A stretch of 32,516 nt of DNA from contig JAKPMS010000016.1 in assembly GCA_029548805.1 (NCBI GenBank), positions 1 through 32,516 of the forward strand. Reading direction: 5' to 3'. Position numbers and translations under genes: made by a program. The notes below the pieces were generated by a model. It was given only the letters and a program-made list of their open reading frames with translations. It was not told the DNA's origin and made no database searches. Shown piece by piece: positions 8,183 to 16,153 of the stretch. Numbering within the stretch: position 1 is the first letter of the stretch; every line of letters starts with the position of its first letter. The stretch is from Spirochaetota bacterium (GTDB taxonomy: Bacteria; Spirochaetota; Spirochaetia; Treponematales; UBA12059).

Positions 8183-9924
8183 ATTATCTGAACCCCATTT
8201 ATACAGAAAAAACCCAATGCCAGGATTGCTACAAGTGCATCCGGGAGTGCCCTGTCAAGGCAATACAGGTAGAAAACGGGCATGCCACCATTATTCCGGA
8301 GCTATGTGTGCTTTGCGGTCATTGCGTTACCATTTGCCCTGCGGGCGCCAAAAAAGTCCGCGATGACCTGTCCAGGGCAAAGCAGTTGTTAAAGCTCAAA
8401 AGCAAGGTTATTCTTTCTATTGCTCCTTCTTTTGCTTCGGAATTTCCCGGAATTTCCAGCGAAGTTTTGGTGTCTGCGGCAAAGCAATTGGGTTTTTTTG
8501 GTGTTTCAGAGACAGCGATAGGTGCAGATCTCGTTTCCGCCCAGCTTGCGGAAGATTTTACAGGCTCTAAGCTTCAAAAACTGTATATTTCTTCTGCCTG
8601 TCCTTCTGCTGTTGAATATATAAAACATTATTTGAGCGAATATACTCCGTATATTACAGATCGCGCCTCACCGTTATTGGCCCACACAAGGCTGTTAAAA
8701 AATCTGTATGGAAAAGACCTGGGCATTGTTTTTGTCGGCCCCTGTATTGCAAAAAAAAGGGAGGCTGATATATGGTCGCTGCCAGACTGCGCTATCGGCT
8801 TTGCAGACTTTAAACGATGGCTTGAATCGGCTGGAATTAAGCTGGAAGCGGTCCGTAATGCCATGGGCAGCAGTAAAAAAGACAAGAAAACCGAACCTTT
8901 TATACCGTACAGGGCAGGAAAAGGGTCTTTGTACCCTGTAGACGGCGGAATGATAGCCTCTGTCAAAAAGTACGCAAAACTTGACAAGTTCGACACTATA
9001 GCGGTCGCTGGCATCAGCGAAATAGACAAGGCCTTGCGTGGCCTGGACCTGGATGCTTTGGAAACCCCGCTTTTTATGGAGCTTCTTGCCTGCCCTGGCG
9101 GCTGCATAAACGGTCCCCTGACAAGTGCTGGAGAAGCAAAGGCCCTGAAGCGCATACGGCTTCTGGATTATGCCCGAAGCACCAAGGATACCCTGGACGA
9201 AAAACGGCCAAACATGGAAGGAACCATACCGGTTTCTCCGGCAAAGCAAAAAATGCATAGCGAAGAAGAAATAACATTGGCCCTGCGGCAGGTCGGCAAA
9301 ACCGAGCCAAAGGACGAACTGAATTGCGGCAGCTGCGGATACGATACATGCAGGGCTTTTTGTGCGGCCATGCTTGACCATCGCGCAGAAAAAACAATGT
9401 GCGTTTCATATATGCGTACTTTGGCGCAACGCAAGGCAAACGGGCTTATGCAAACAATTCCGTCAGGAGTTGTTATCTGCGATTCTAGCCTTAAAATAAT
9501 CGAATGCAATGAAAACTTTGCGCGCATGATGGGCAGCGATATTTTAAGCATGTACGAGGCAAAGCCCGGAATGGAAGGGGCGGCTATAGAAAAAATAAGC
9601 AGCATCTCTGCAATCTTTCAGGACGTTTTGGCGCCTAATGGGCCGGATATTGTTGAGCATGAACATCGCGAAAAAAGAAAAGTGTTTCAAGTTTCCGTGT
9701 TTACCATAGAAAAAGGCGAAATTGCCTGCGGTGTTTTGCAGGATGTTACAGCACCCCAAATACGAAGGGACAGGGTTGTAAAGCAGGCTAAGAAGGTTAT
9801 AGAAAAGAACCTGGCCGTAGTCCAGAAGATAGCTTTCCTGCTGGGCGAAAATGCAGCAGAAACCGAGGTCACGCTCAATTCAATTATAGAATCTTTTTCC
9901 GCAGACGAGGGAGATGCGGAATGA
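8179..9924 (+). CDS. Sensor-type [FeFe] hydrogenase with Fe-S and PAS domains (HydS-like)
   Basis: This is a putative H2-sensing hydrogenase of 581 residues. Domains in order are two [4Fe-4S] clusters (C14/17/20/24 and C43/46/49/53), the H-cluster domain (about 85-345), an extra Fe-S domain (CGSCGYDTC from residue 383) and a PAS domain (about 425-540). The H-cluster ligands are present: C141, C189, C305 and C309. The first Cys of the canonical TSCCP motif is Ala140 (SSACP), so the Cys that relays protons in catalytic enzymes is missing. This substitution is known from sensory hydrogenases such as Thermotoga HydS. The start is TTG 8179, chosen because GGAGG lies 6 bp upstream and it overlaps the previous stop codon. 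It overlaps the phosphatase gene by 4 bp, which suggests redox or H2 signals pass through PAS to that phosphatase. Confidence 0.9.
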   Translation: MNYLNPIYTEKTQCQDCYKCIRECPVKAIQVENGHATIIPELCVLCGHCVTICPAGAKKVRDDLSRAKQLLKLKSKVILSIAPSFASEFPGISSEVLVSAAKQLGFFGVSETAIGADLVSAQLAEDFTGSKLQKLYISSACPSAVEYIKHYLSEYTPYITDRASPLLAHTRLLKNLYGKDLGIVFVGPCIAKKREADIWSLPDCAIGFADFKRWLESAGIKLEAVRNAMGSSKKDKKTEPFIPYRAGKGSLYPVDGGMIASVKKYAKLDKFDTIAVAGISEIDKALRGLDLDALETPLFMELLACPGGCINGPLTSAGEAKALKRIRLLDYARSTKDTLDEKRPNMEGTIPVSPAKQKMHSEEEITLALRQVGKTEPKDELNCGSCGYDTCRAFCAAMLDHRAEKTMCVSYMRTLAQRKANGLMQTIPSGVVICDSSLKIIECNENFARMMGSDILSMYEAKPGMEGAAIEKISSISAIFQDVLAPNGPDIVEHEHREKRKVFQVSVFTIEKGEIACGVLQDVTAPQIRRDRVVKQAKKVIEKNLAVVQKIAFLLGENAAETEVTLNSIIESFSADEGDAE

Positions 9925-11150
9925 GTGACACGTCAAGTACAGCTGCGTTTATAGAAGTGGGCCATTATCAGCTTTACAAGGCGGGGCAGGGCGCGGGAGG
10001 AGATACCTTCCTTTCCAGGAAAAATGAAAACGACGGGCGCGTCATTACCGTTTTGTCGGACGGGCTCGGCTCCGGCATAAAAGCGGGGGTGCTTTCGGCC
10101 TTGACCGCAACAATGGCATTAAACTTTATTTCTTCTGACATTCCCATTCAAAGAGCGGCGGAAATTATCATGGAAACGCTTCCTGTATGCAAACAGCGCG
10201 GGATAAGTTATGCAACCTTTACGCTTGTGGACATAAAACCCAACTCGATTGTAAAAATAATGGAGTATGACAATCCTGCTTTTGTATTGGTCAGGCAGGA
10301 AACCCTTGTAGAGCCCATAAAAAACTTCACGGTAATAGAACGGAAAAACAAGAAAACCGCTCCGGCAAAAAAAGCTTTGGTCTATTATTCGGATTACAAA
10401 GCAAGGCCGGGGGACAGGCTTGTGTTTTTCTCTGACGGTGTAACACAGGCGGGTATGGGCACAAAGCAGTTTCCTTTGGGCTGGGGAGCATCGCGCACCC
10501 AGGAATTTGTTCTTGACCTGATAAAAGAAAACAGGGACATAAGCGCCCGCGACCTTGCTAAAAAAATAGTTATAAAGGCCCAGCAATTTGATTGCTACCT
10601 TGCCAAAGACGATATAACCTGCGGCGTCATTTATTTCAGAAAACCGCGGGACCTTTTGATTATGACCGGCCCTCCGGTAAACCCGGAAAAGGATCCCGAA
10701 ATGGTGCGTGTATTTGTGGGCTTCAACGGAAAAAAGATTGTATCCGGTGGAACCACGACCAACATCATTTCGCGGGGCACGGGCAAAAAAGTTAAAATTT
10801 TGTTCAAGAATCTGGATCCCAAAATTCCCCCCATGTCCGAAATGGAGGGAGCGGATTTGGTAACAGAAGGAATAATTACCCTTGGCCGTGTGGCGGAAAT
10901 TCTGGAACAGGGCTCCCGCATAGCTGCTGGTTCTTTTGCAGAAAAAGACAGGGAAAACGGCGCGGGTAAAATTGTGGAACTTCTGCTGGACAGCGACCGC
11001 ATCAACTTTATTGTCGGGACCCGCATAAACGATTCACACCAGGATCCCAATATGCCTGTAGAGCTGGAAATAAGGCGAAACATTGTAAAACGCATCGAAT
11101 CGCTCCTTGTGGAGCATTATCTTAAAGAAGTACATATCCGCTATATTTGA
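9921..11150 (+). CDS. SpoIIE/PP2C-family serine phosphatase coupled to the H2 sensor
   Basis: This 409-residue protein has a PP2C-type phosphatase domain in its first 235 residues or so. The metal-binding Asp residues are visible in LSDGLGSG (D47), FFSDGVTQAG (D172) and DDITCGV (D230, D231). In this family such enzymes dephosphorylate Ser/Thr on regulators, for example anti-sigma-factor antagonists. The C-terminal 170 residues form a second domain that I do not recognise; it begins around the PPVNPEKDPE segment. The ATG at 9921 overlaps the sensor stop codon (ATGA). No anti-sigma factor or STAS-domain substrate is encoded in the window, so the target is unknown. The neighbourhood implies an output step from H2 sensing. 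Confidence 0.85.
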   Translation: MSDTSSTAAFIEVGHYQLYKAGQGAGGDTFLSRKNENDGRVITVLSDGLGSGIKAGVLSALTATMALNFISSDIPIQRAAEIIMETLPVCKQRGISYATFTLVDIKPNSIVKIMEYDNPAFVLVRQETLVEPIKNFTVIERKNKKTAPAKKALVYYSDYKARPGDRLVFFSDGVTQAGMGTKQFPLGWGASRTQEFVLDLIKENRDISARDLAKKIVIKAQQFDCYLAKDDITCGVIYFRKPRDLLIMTGPPVNPEKDPEMVRVFVGFNGKKIVSGGTTTNIISRGTGKKVKILFKNLDPKIPPMSEMEGADLVTEGIITLGRVAEILEQGSRIAAGSFAEKDRENGAGKIVELLLDSDRINFIVGTRINDSHQDPNMPVELEIRRNIVKRIESLLVEHYLKEVHIRYI

Positions 11151-11171
11151 CATGCGGACATAGGAGACAAA

Positions 11172-11429
11172 ATGTCCAAAAAAATCAGGGTGCTTGTCTG
11201 TACGGGAACTGCGTGCTTTGTTATGGGAGCTTCAGACATTTTACTGCTGGAAGAAAATCTTCCGGAGGAATTAAAAAACCGTGTTGAGCTGGAAGGCGCA
11301 AGCTGCCTGGGCCATTGCAAAAACAGCAGCCATGGAAAAGCCCCCTTTGTAATGATAGACGATGAACTTGTTTCCAACGCAAGCGTTCTTTCTGTTGTTG
11401 CCAGGATCAGGGAGCTAGCTGATGCTTAA
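11172..11429 (+). CDS. Thioredoxin-like [2Fe-2S] ferredoxin (NuoE/HydC-like) upstream of the second hydrogenase
   Basis: This 85-residue protein carries the ligand set C10, C15, C45 and C49 (C-x4-C ... C-x3-C) of the thioredoxin-fold [2Fe-2S] family. It is a paralogue of the protein encoded at 7913. It begins 21 bp after the phosphatase gene with TAGGAG upstream, and it overlaps the next hydrogenase by 8 bp. The repeated arrangement of ferredoxin then hydrogenase, with overlapping frames in both cases, suggests that each hydrogenase has its own dedicated electron partner. Confidence 0.85.
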   Translation: MSKKIRVLVCTGTACFVMGASDILLLEENLPEELKNRVELEGASCLGHCKNSSHGKAPFVMIDDELVSNASVLSVVARIRELADA

Positions 11430-12867
11430 CCTTAATAACGGTGCTTCCAAAATCAAGCGCGAAATTCTTGTCCGAATAGCAGAACTCCAGCTTGCAGGAA
11501 AGCTGGAAGAAGAGCTGCACTTTATTCCCCGCAATATGGCTCCCAGGAATTCTGAGTCCTTCCGCTGCTGCATTTATCACGATCGCGAAGTTTTGAGGCT
11601 TAGGGTTATAGCCCGCTTGGGCCACAGCGTAGAAGATTATGATGATGAAAAAAGGCTGTCGGAATATGCACATGAAGCCCTGATGCGCGAAAGACCTACC
11701 GAGCCCATGCTGACCGTTCTTGATGACGCTTGCAATGCCTGTGTCCGTGCCCACTATATGGTTACCAATGCCTGCCAAGCCTGTGTTGCGCGCCCATGCA
11801 TAATGAATTGCCCCAAAAGCTGTATCGATATAAAAAATGGACGGGCATTTATAGATCCGGAAGCCTGCGTCAACTGCGGTATTTGCATGCAAAACTGTCC
11901 TTACCACGCAATTATACGCATCCCCGTCCCCTGCGAAGAAGCCTGTCCTGTAGGCGCCATCAGCAAAGACGAAAACGGAAAAGAACGCATAGATTACTCT
12001 AAATGCACCTTTTGCGGAGCCTGCATGCGCGAATGTCCTTTTGGTGCAATGATGGACAAGGGCCAGATAGTAGATGTAATCCGTAAACTAATGGAAGGCA
12101 AAAAGCTTGTGGCCTTGTATGCACCCGCCATTGCAGCCCAATTCAGGGCAGTTCCGGGCCAGCTGGAAGCAGCATTGAAACAGGCAGGATTTTACAAAGC
12201 TTTTGAAGTAGCCCATGGAGCGGATATTACCGCTGACAAGGAAGCTGCTGAATTTGAAGAGCGCATGGATGGGGGAGACGTGCTTATGACCAGCTCCTGT
12301 TGTCCCGCCTATGTAAGATCGGTAAAAATCCACGCTCCGGACCTTATCCCCTTTGTTTCTGAAACAAGGTCTCCGATGCACTACACGGCAGTTTTAGCCA
12401 AAGAAGAAAACCCCGATTATGTTACCGTCTTTATTGGCCCCTGCCTGGCCAAACGAAAAGAAGGGCTTGATGATCCCTATGTTGACTATGTTCTTTCTGC
12501 CGAAGAAATCGGGGCAATTTTTATGGCAAAACAAATAGATATAGGCAGCTGCGAAGCGCTGGAATGCAGCGAACAGCCTACTGCCACGGGACGCAATTTT
12601 GCCCAATCTGGCGGGGTCGCAGAGGCTGTGCGCATACGCCTTAAAAACCCCGAAGGTCTGCGCCCGGCAATAATTAACGGCCTGGATCTGGCCGGAATGA
12701 AACAGCTAAAAGCCTATGGAAAAGCGGCAGCCGAAGGAAAACCCTGTGATGCAAACCTTGTAGAAGTTATGGCTTGTCCAGGCGGTTGTATTGCGGGGCC
12801 TTCTGTTATTACAAACCCTAAAGTTGCCGCAGTCCAGCTTAAGAAATATGTAAGCGGAGGCAAATGA
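11422..12867 (+). CDS. [FeFe] hydrogenase, monomeric type, with multiple [4Fe-4S] clusters
   Basis: This is a catalytic hydrogenase candidate that interconverts H2 with protons and electrons, probably in the cytoplasm. An N-terminal region of about 95 residues leads into several Cys-rich ferredoxin motifs between residues 99 and 215, including CVNCGICMQNCP and CTFCGACMRECP. The H-cluster domain follows. The motifs are intact: SSCCPAY with C293 (proton relay) and C294 (ligand), GPCLAK with C341, and MACPGGC with C452 and C456. At 481 residues it is in the range of group B monomeric enzymes. The start at ATG 11422 overlaps the ferredoxin gene by 8 bp. This enzyme is the plausible catalytic counterpart of the sensor-like hydrogenase encoded upstream. 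Confidence 0.92.
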   Translation: MLNLNNGASKIKREILVRIAELQLAGKLEEELHFIPRNMAPRNSESFRCCIYHDREVLRLRVIARLGHSVEDYDDEKRLSEYAHEALMRERPTEPMLTVLDDACNACVRAHYMVTNACQACVARPCIMNCPKSCIDIKNGRAFIDPEACVNCGICMQNCPYHAIIRIPVPCEEACPVGAISKDENGKERIDYSKCTFCGACMRECPFGAMMDKGQIVDVIRKLMEGKKLVALYAPAIAAQFRAVPGQLEAALKQAGFYKAFEVAHGADITADKEAAEFEERMDGGDVLMTSSCCPAYVRSVKIHAPDLIPFVSETRSPMHYTAVLAKEENPDYVTVFIGPCLAKRKEGLDDPYVDYVLSAEEIGAIFMAKQIDIGSCEALECSEQPTATGRNFAQSGGVAEAVRIRLKNPEGLRPAIINGLDLAGMKQLKAYGKAAAEGKPCDANLVEVMACPGGCIAGPSVITNPKVAAVQLKKYVSGGK

Positions 12868-12876
12868 CTTTTGCCT
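12858..12876 (+). terminator. Weak hairpin across the end of the hydrogenase operon
   Basis: AGGCAAA (12858-12864) pairs perfectly with TTTGCCT (12870-12876). The stop codon TGA lies in the 5-nt loop and a short TTA follows. It could act as a weak terminator; the T-tract is poor. Confidence 0.35.
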
Positions 12877-12950
12877 TTATTGCAGCGGCGCAAAGGAAGC
12901 TGTGTCATGTTATTATAAATTCAGGCAAGAGCATCGTTATATACATCTGG

Positions 12951-12980
12951 CTAAGCCAGGTTTAGCCAGGTTTAGCCAGA
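12951..12980. repeat. Three tandem 10-bp units
   Basis: The unit TTTAGCCAGG occurs in three consecutive copies (the first and third each differ by one or two bases). The repeat lies at the 3' end of the beta-lactamase-family relic and contributes its stop codon. Slippage-type expansion is likely. Confidence 0.8.
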
Positions 12981-13262
12981 CAGGCATTGGCCAAGGCTAT
13001 CCTGAAGTCATTTATTATCCTGGGTTGCAGAACATTCTGGCGATTGGTCAGAATGCTTATGATGGAGCCGGATTGTATATTCAAGTACAGGTAGCTGCCG
13101 GTAAAACCGGTATGACCCCATCCTCCATGCGGGTATAGTTCTCCGCACTGCCAGCCCAAACCCCGGTTTGATCCCCAGTCCCTGAACACCTGTTCCTTAA
13201 GCGCCGGAGAGATGAACCCGGCCAACTGTGCTGGCGCTGCTGGTGGCGGTGGTGGATGAGAC
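12962..13262 (-). pseudogene. C-terminal fragment of a serine beta-lactamase/DD-peptidase family protein
   Basis: On the minus strand an open frame encodes a segment with GLGWQ, then GHTGFTGSYLYL and ISILTNRQN. This is the typical C-terminal signature of class C beta-lactamase and esterase-type serine hydrolases. The N-terminal domain with the SxxK nucleophile is absent; upstream the frame becomes a proline-rich stretch and then loses similarity. The fragment is therefore a relic. The rest of the gene-free stretch 12868-13440 holds the tandem repeat and, from 13263 to 13440, nothing I recognise. Confidence 0.7.
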
Positions 13263-13440
13263 CATCCAGATTTTCTCCGTCTACGGCCCCTAGCTCATGG
13301 ATGTGTGGCTTGATCTGTGCGGCGCTTTCGCAGGCCTTTTTACTGCTTGGCTTATTAGTCGGAATTGTAAAACCACCAGACCCCCGTTCCAGGGGATTTT
13401 GATACACGGGCGCCTATGTGCGGATCATCAAGTGCCTTCA

Positions 13441-14394
13441 CTACATAAACTTCTTGCGTTTAAAGACATACACAATCACCAGAATCACGACGACAAACAC
13501 CAGCCCAAGCGCCGGATAGGCCATGGGGTGGCTCAGCTCAGGCATGTGCTCAAAGTTCATCCCATACCAGCCCACGATGAGGGTGAGGGGCATGAAAATG
13601 GCGGTGATGACGGTGAGGATTTTCATGATACGGTTGAGGTTGTAGTTGATGACCGCGTCAAGACTTTCACGCAGGTGCACGGCGCTCTCCGCAATCATCT
13701 GGACGCTGGTGGAAATGCGCTCAGCCTTGCCGATGAAAAGCCCCAGGTGCCACAGGTTTTCCCGGTCAAAGATCTCGTTCTCGTTCTCCTCCAGCTCCTG
13801 TGCGATGTCAATGAGCTGCTCCAGGTAGTTGTACGCCAGGGACAGGCGCTGACGGCAGGCATAGATCACGCGGCTGAGCTGCCTGTCCGCATCATCCCCC
13901 AGCAGGTCCCGTTCAATCTTGAGAATCCGCTGCTCCATATCCTCCAGCATCCGGTTGCTTCCGGACAGGAGGCGCTCAAGGACGGCATAGATAAACCTCT
14001 CCAGTGTCCCGCCCCCCTGCAGGCGCTGCACCGCACCCTCAAACAGCCTCAGCACGCTGCCGTCCGCATCCTCAATCTCCGCCAGCAAAAACAGATCTTT
14101 CTTCACTACAAAGGCGATGCGGTCCTGCAGGGCGTCCATGTCGGCCATGTTGATAATATTGATGATGCCGATGCTGGCATCTGCGTACACATCGATGCTG
14201 TTCCTAAGCCGTGCCGGCTCCTGTGCAAAGTCCCGGTCCAGCTTGTCGGCAATGCCCAGGGCCGGACTGAGGACCTTGAGCTTTTCCAGACTCAGGTAGC
14301 CGACCTTCACACCCGGGCCGCTTAAGGCCTCATCTCCTGCCGCCACCATGGTCTGGGGTCCCAAAAGATAGAAATATGCCTGATCCTTCAGCAT
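13441..14394 (-). CDS. corA: CorA-family magnesium/divalent cation channel
   Basis: This is a membrane channel for Mg2+ uptake, with possible Co2+ or Ni2+ transport, of 317 residues. The large soluble N-terminal domain is mostly helical. Two C-terminal transmembrane helices follow, with the diagnostic YGMN loop near residue 278 between them and a basic end (KRKKFM). ATG 14394 was chosen because AGGAGG lies 6 bp upstream and the protein begins MLKDQAYFYLLG; the frame stays open further upstream but has no signal there. The gene and its flanks are clearly more GC-rich than the neighbours on both sides. It is framed by two relics, which suggests arrival by horizontal transfer. No partner genes are adjacent. 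Confidence 0.9.
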   Translation of the reverse strand: MLKDQAYFYLLGPQTMVAAGDEALSGPGVKVGYLSLEKLKVLSPALGIADKLDRDFAQEPARLRNSIDVYADASIGIINIINMADMDALQDRIAFVVKKDLFLLAEIEDADGSVLRLFEGAVQRLQGGGTLERFIYAVLERLLSGSNRMLEDMEQRILKIERDLLGDDADRQLSRVIYACRQRLSLAYNYLEQLIDIAQELEENENEIFDRENLWHLGLFIGKAERISTSVQMIAESAVHLRESLDAVINYNLNRIMKILTVITAIFMPLTLIVGWYGMNFEHMPELSHPMAYPALGLVFVVVILVIVYVFKRKKFM

Positions 14395-14468
14395 AGCTGC
14401 CTCCTGCACCTCTCTGATGGGATGATAGCACAGGCTTCTGAAGCCCGACAACAGCGCGGTCCATTTAT

Positions 14469-14498
14469 TTGACAAGCCGCCCGACGCACCTGTATAAT
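14469..14498 (+). promoter_or_regulatory. Consensus sigma70-type promoter facing right
   Basis: TTGACA (14469-14474) and TATAAT (14493-14498) match consensus perfectly with an 18-bp spacer. A run of nine T follows. The promoter points into the transposase relic and, beyond it, the lipoprotein gene. Perfect boxes beside a dead transposase may be a mobile-element promoter or chance. Confidence 0.55.
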
Positions 14499-14509
14499 TA
14501 TTTTTTTTT

Positions 14510-14710
14510 GGAGAGTTTGCCCGGTTCCACCCTAATTGGCATGTTCTGGTTCTGGAAGGCGGATTTACTGAGCGCGATCGCTTTGTATATTTAACCATCG
14601 GAGCAGACGAGGAGATGCTCAAAGTCTCGCAAACATCAATTTTTTCGCTGTTTCTACGCAAAACAATAGTTGACCAAACTTGTATGAACTTGCTCAAGGA
14701 CATGGATTGA
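14510..14710 (+). pseudogene. IS91-like (Y2/Transposase_32) transposase fragment
   Basis: A 66-codon open stretch starts GEFARFHPNWHVLVLEGGF and ends at TGA 14708. The HPNWH core with the following LEGGF matches the HUH-type motif region of IS91/Transposase_32 proteins (pattern FHPHxHxLV). Later residues (SLFLRKTIVD ... MNLL) resemble the next conserved helix. There is no start codon, and neither the N-terminal zinc-binding part nor the catalytic Tyr region is present, so it is a dead fragment. From 14711 to 14881 I see nothing beyond the leader of the next gene. Confidence 0.6.
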
Positions 14711-14881
14711 CGGCAAAAATTAACTAGAACTACATTGAAAGAGTTCTGCGTTGCCAAAAATGATGATAGGATCAGTTGTTCGGAGTGCAAAAAAGTTGTG
14801 GTTCAGCGCAAAAGCCGAATTACGACGAAAAACCGCAAAAATCCCGAAATGATAGTTCCTATAAGTAGGAGAAGTTCGATT

Positions 14882-15613
14882 ATGAAAATCAATAAAATAT
14901 TTTTACTTATACTAGTATTTTTATCCCTTTTTTTATTTTCATCTTGCATGACGATAAACCAGTATGGGCAGAATACTGACAGTTTTGAAGTTCTGTATTC
15001 CGGTGGAATACAGAAATATAAAAAAAATGGAACATATACGGAACGCGATATTGTGGTGAATGATAGAGATAAATCCGGTATTGAATTTGAACGGCTTGTT
15101 TCCGGAACTGTTAGATATATGAAAATGGATGGAGCCATAAGCCTGTCTGATTCTGTATATACTATAAAAATATCTTATAAACAGGAATTTGATGATAAAG
15201 ACAGTATACATTCGGTAAGAAATATTGTCGTTGAAGGCTTACCCGCAATGTACCAGTTTACTAAATTTGATATCAGCGGTACGGCAGTATTTATAAAAAA
15301 ATACATACATGAAAAAGATATGCCTGTCGTTTTTACAAATTTTTCCATTGGCGAAAATGGTTTTTCCGTATTAGCAACGGTTATGAATGTTTTACCGTCA
15401 TTAAATGATAACATAAGTTCCTTTACCGATTTAATTCCATTAAAAGAACAAGTTTTTCAAATTGTGGAAAAAAATGGAACAATCTATGCAGAATTTTCTT
15501 ACGATTCATATAAGATTTTCTCGGTACCAGATTCCAAAATGGATGAAAAATTATTGTGGCCGTGCATTGCCGTTTTCTCAACATTACGGAATATTGTGCT
15601 GAATATAAATTAA
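14882..15613 (+). CDS. Putative lipoprotein of unknown function
   Basis: This 243-residue protein begins with a type II signal peptide. After MKINK comes a hydrophobic run of about 15 residues, then LFSSC with the lipidated Cys at residue 22. The relaxed lipobox is normal for spirochaetes. The mature part is rich in Lys, Asp, Ile, Ser and Tyr and looks mainly beta-stranded. I recognise no domain. ATG 14882 is preceded by AGGAGA and is preferred over the in-frame TTG far upstream at 14735, whose extra residues look non-coding. Codon use is AT-rich, like the metal genes downstream and unlike the corA side. It marks the start of the AT-rich island. Confidence 0.7.
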   Translation: MKINKIFLLILVFLSLFLFSSCMTINQYGQNTDSFEVLYSGGIQKYKKNGTYTERDIVVNDRDKSGIEFERLVSGTVRYMKMDGAISLSDSVYTIKISYKQEFDDKDSIHSVRNIVVEGLPAMYQFTKFDISGTAVFIKKYIHEKDMPVVFTNFSIGENGFSVLATVMNVLPSLNDNISSFTDLIPLKEQVFQIVEKNGTIYAEFSYDSYKIFSVPDSKMDEKLLWPCIAVFSTLRNIVLNIN

Positions 15614-15674
15614 CAGACGGATCAATCATTAAATGCATATTTATCGTAATACTTTTTTAGTTTTTATTGTTTTG

Positions 15675-15703
15675 TTGTCTTTTCCTAGTAGAATAGTTAT
15701 ATT
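15675..15703 (+). promoter_or_regulatory. Candidate promoter of the metal-transport operon
   Basis: TTGTCT (15675-15680) and TATATT (15698-15703) are separated by 17 bp. They lie 60 bp after the lipoprotein gene and upstream of a structured 140-nt leader. Confidence 0.5.
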
Positions 15704-15715
15704 AAAATTAAGTTA

Positions 15716-15844
15716 TGGGTACCTCTAGAAGCTCGTTTAATTTTTCGAGGCGCCTTTTTTAAATCCTTACAGTATTTACACTTACATTATGGTAGACCTC
15801 TAAAACTGAAGTTTTTAGAGGTTCCTTTATTATGGAGGTTTTTT
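15716..15844 (+). promoter_or_regulatory. Structured leader (possible attenuator) before the metal-transport genes
   Basis: Two hairpins precede the gene at 15845. The first pairs GGTACCTC (15718-15725) with GAGGCGCC (15747-15754), six of eight positions, and is followed by six T (15755-15760) like an intrinsic terminator. The second is perfect: ACCTCTAAAA (15796-15805) with TTTTAGAGGT (15813-15822). The ACCTC arm could alternatively pair with GAGGT in the ribosome binding site (15835-15839), so exclusive pairings could control translation. No known riboswitch class is recognised. Confidence 0.5.
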
Positions 15845-16138
15845 ATGAGTGAATTTGCAAAGGTATGGAAGGAACAAGAGTCTAATCTTGATATGTATGT
15901 ACCGATTGTAGCCCGCGTGCATGGTGCTAGTCATCCTGAATTTTTAGAAGTACGAAAGATTTATGATGAACTTAGGCCCTTTTTTGCAGATTCTATCTCT
16001 CATAAAGAGCAACTTAAAGATGGTTTTGGTAGACTCAAGGCTTTGACCACTGATTATACGGTGCCAAAGGATGTTTGTGAAACCTATGAGGCGGTATATG
16101 GTATGTTGCAAGCTCTTGATCAGGCTTTTGTGCAATAA
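15845..16138 (+). CDS. Truncated hemerythrin-like protein (RIC/ScdA C-terminal type)
   Basis: The 97-residue product contains VARVHGASHPEF followed by a helix and then VCETYEAVYGMLQALDQ. This is the order seen in the hemerythrin domain of RIC/ScdA/YtfE-type di-iron repair proteins (VARVHG..HPEL ... DAC.TYR.LY..L..LE.DL). The first helix with its HHxxL ligands and the last helix with H..LEN are missing, so a complete di-iron site cannot form within one chain. The ATG has GGAGG upstream, and the gene ends 15 bp before the metal ATPase, so the genes form one operon. It may be an iron-binding accessory protein or an evolutionary fragment. The family resemblance is inferred from memory of the motif. 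Confidence 0.6.
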   Translation: MSEFAKVWKEQESNLDMYVPIVARVHGASHPEFLEVRKIYDELRPFFADSISHKEQLKDGFGRLKALTTDYTVPKDVCETYEAVYGMLQALDQAFVQ

Positions 16139-16153
16139 GGTTAAGTCTAACGT

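Noticed and set aside
13297-14325. 342-codon open frame on the + strand opposite corA
   Set aside because: It mirrors the corA coding sequence, encodes His-, Gln- and Val-rich low-information sequence and matches no family. It is an antisense shadow in GC-rich DNA.
14735-14881. 49-codon extension of the lipoprotein gene
   Set aside because: It would place the signal peptide in the interior; a ribosome binding site and the signal peptide start both point to ATG 14882.
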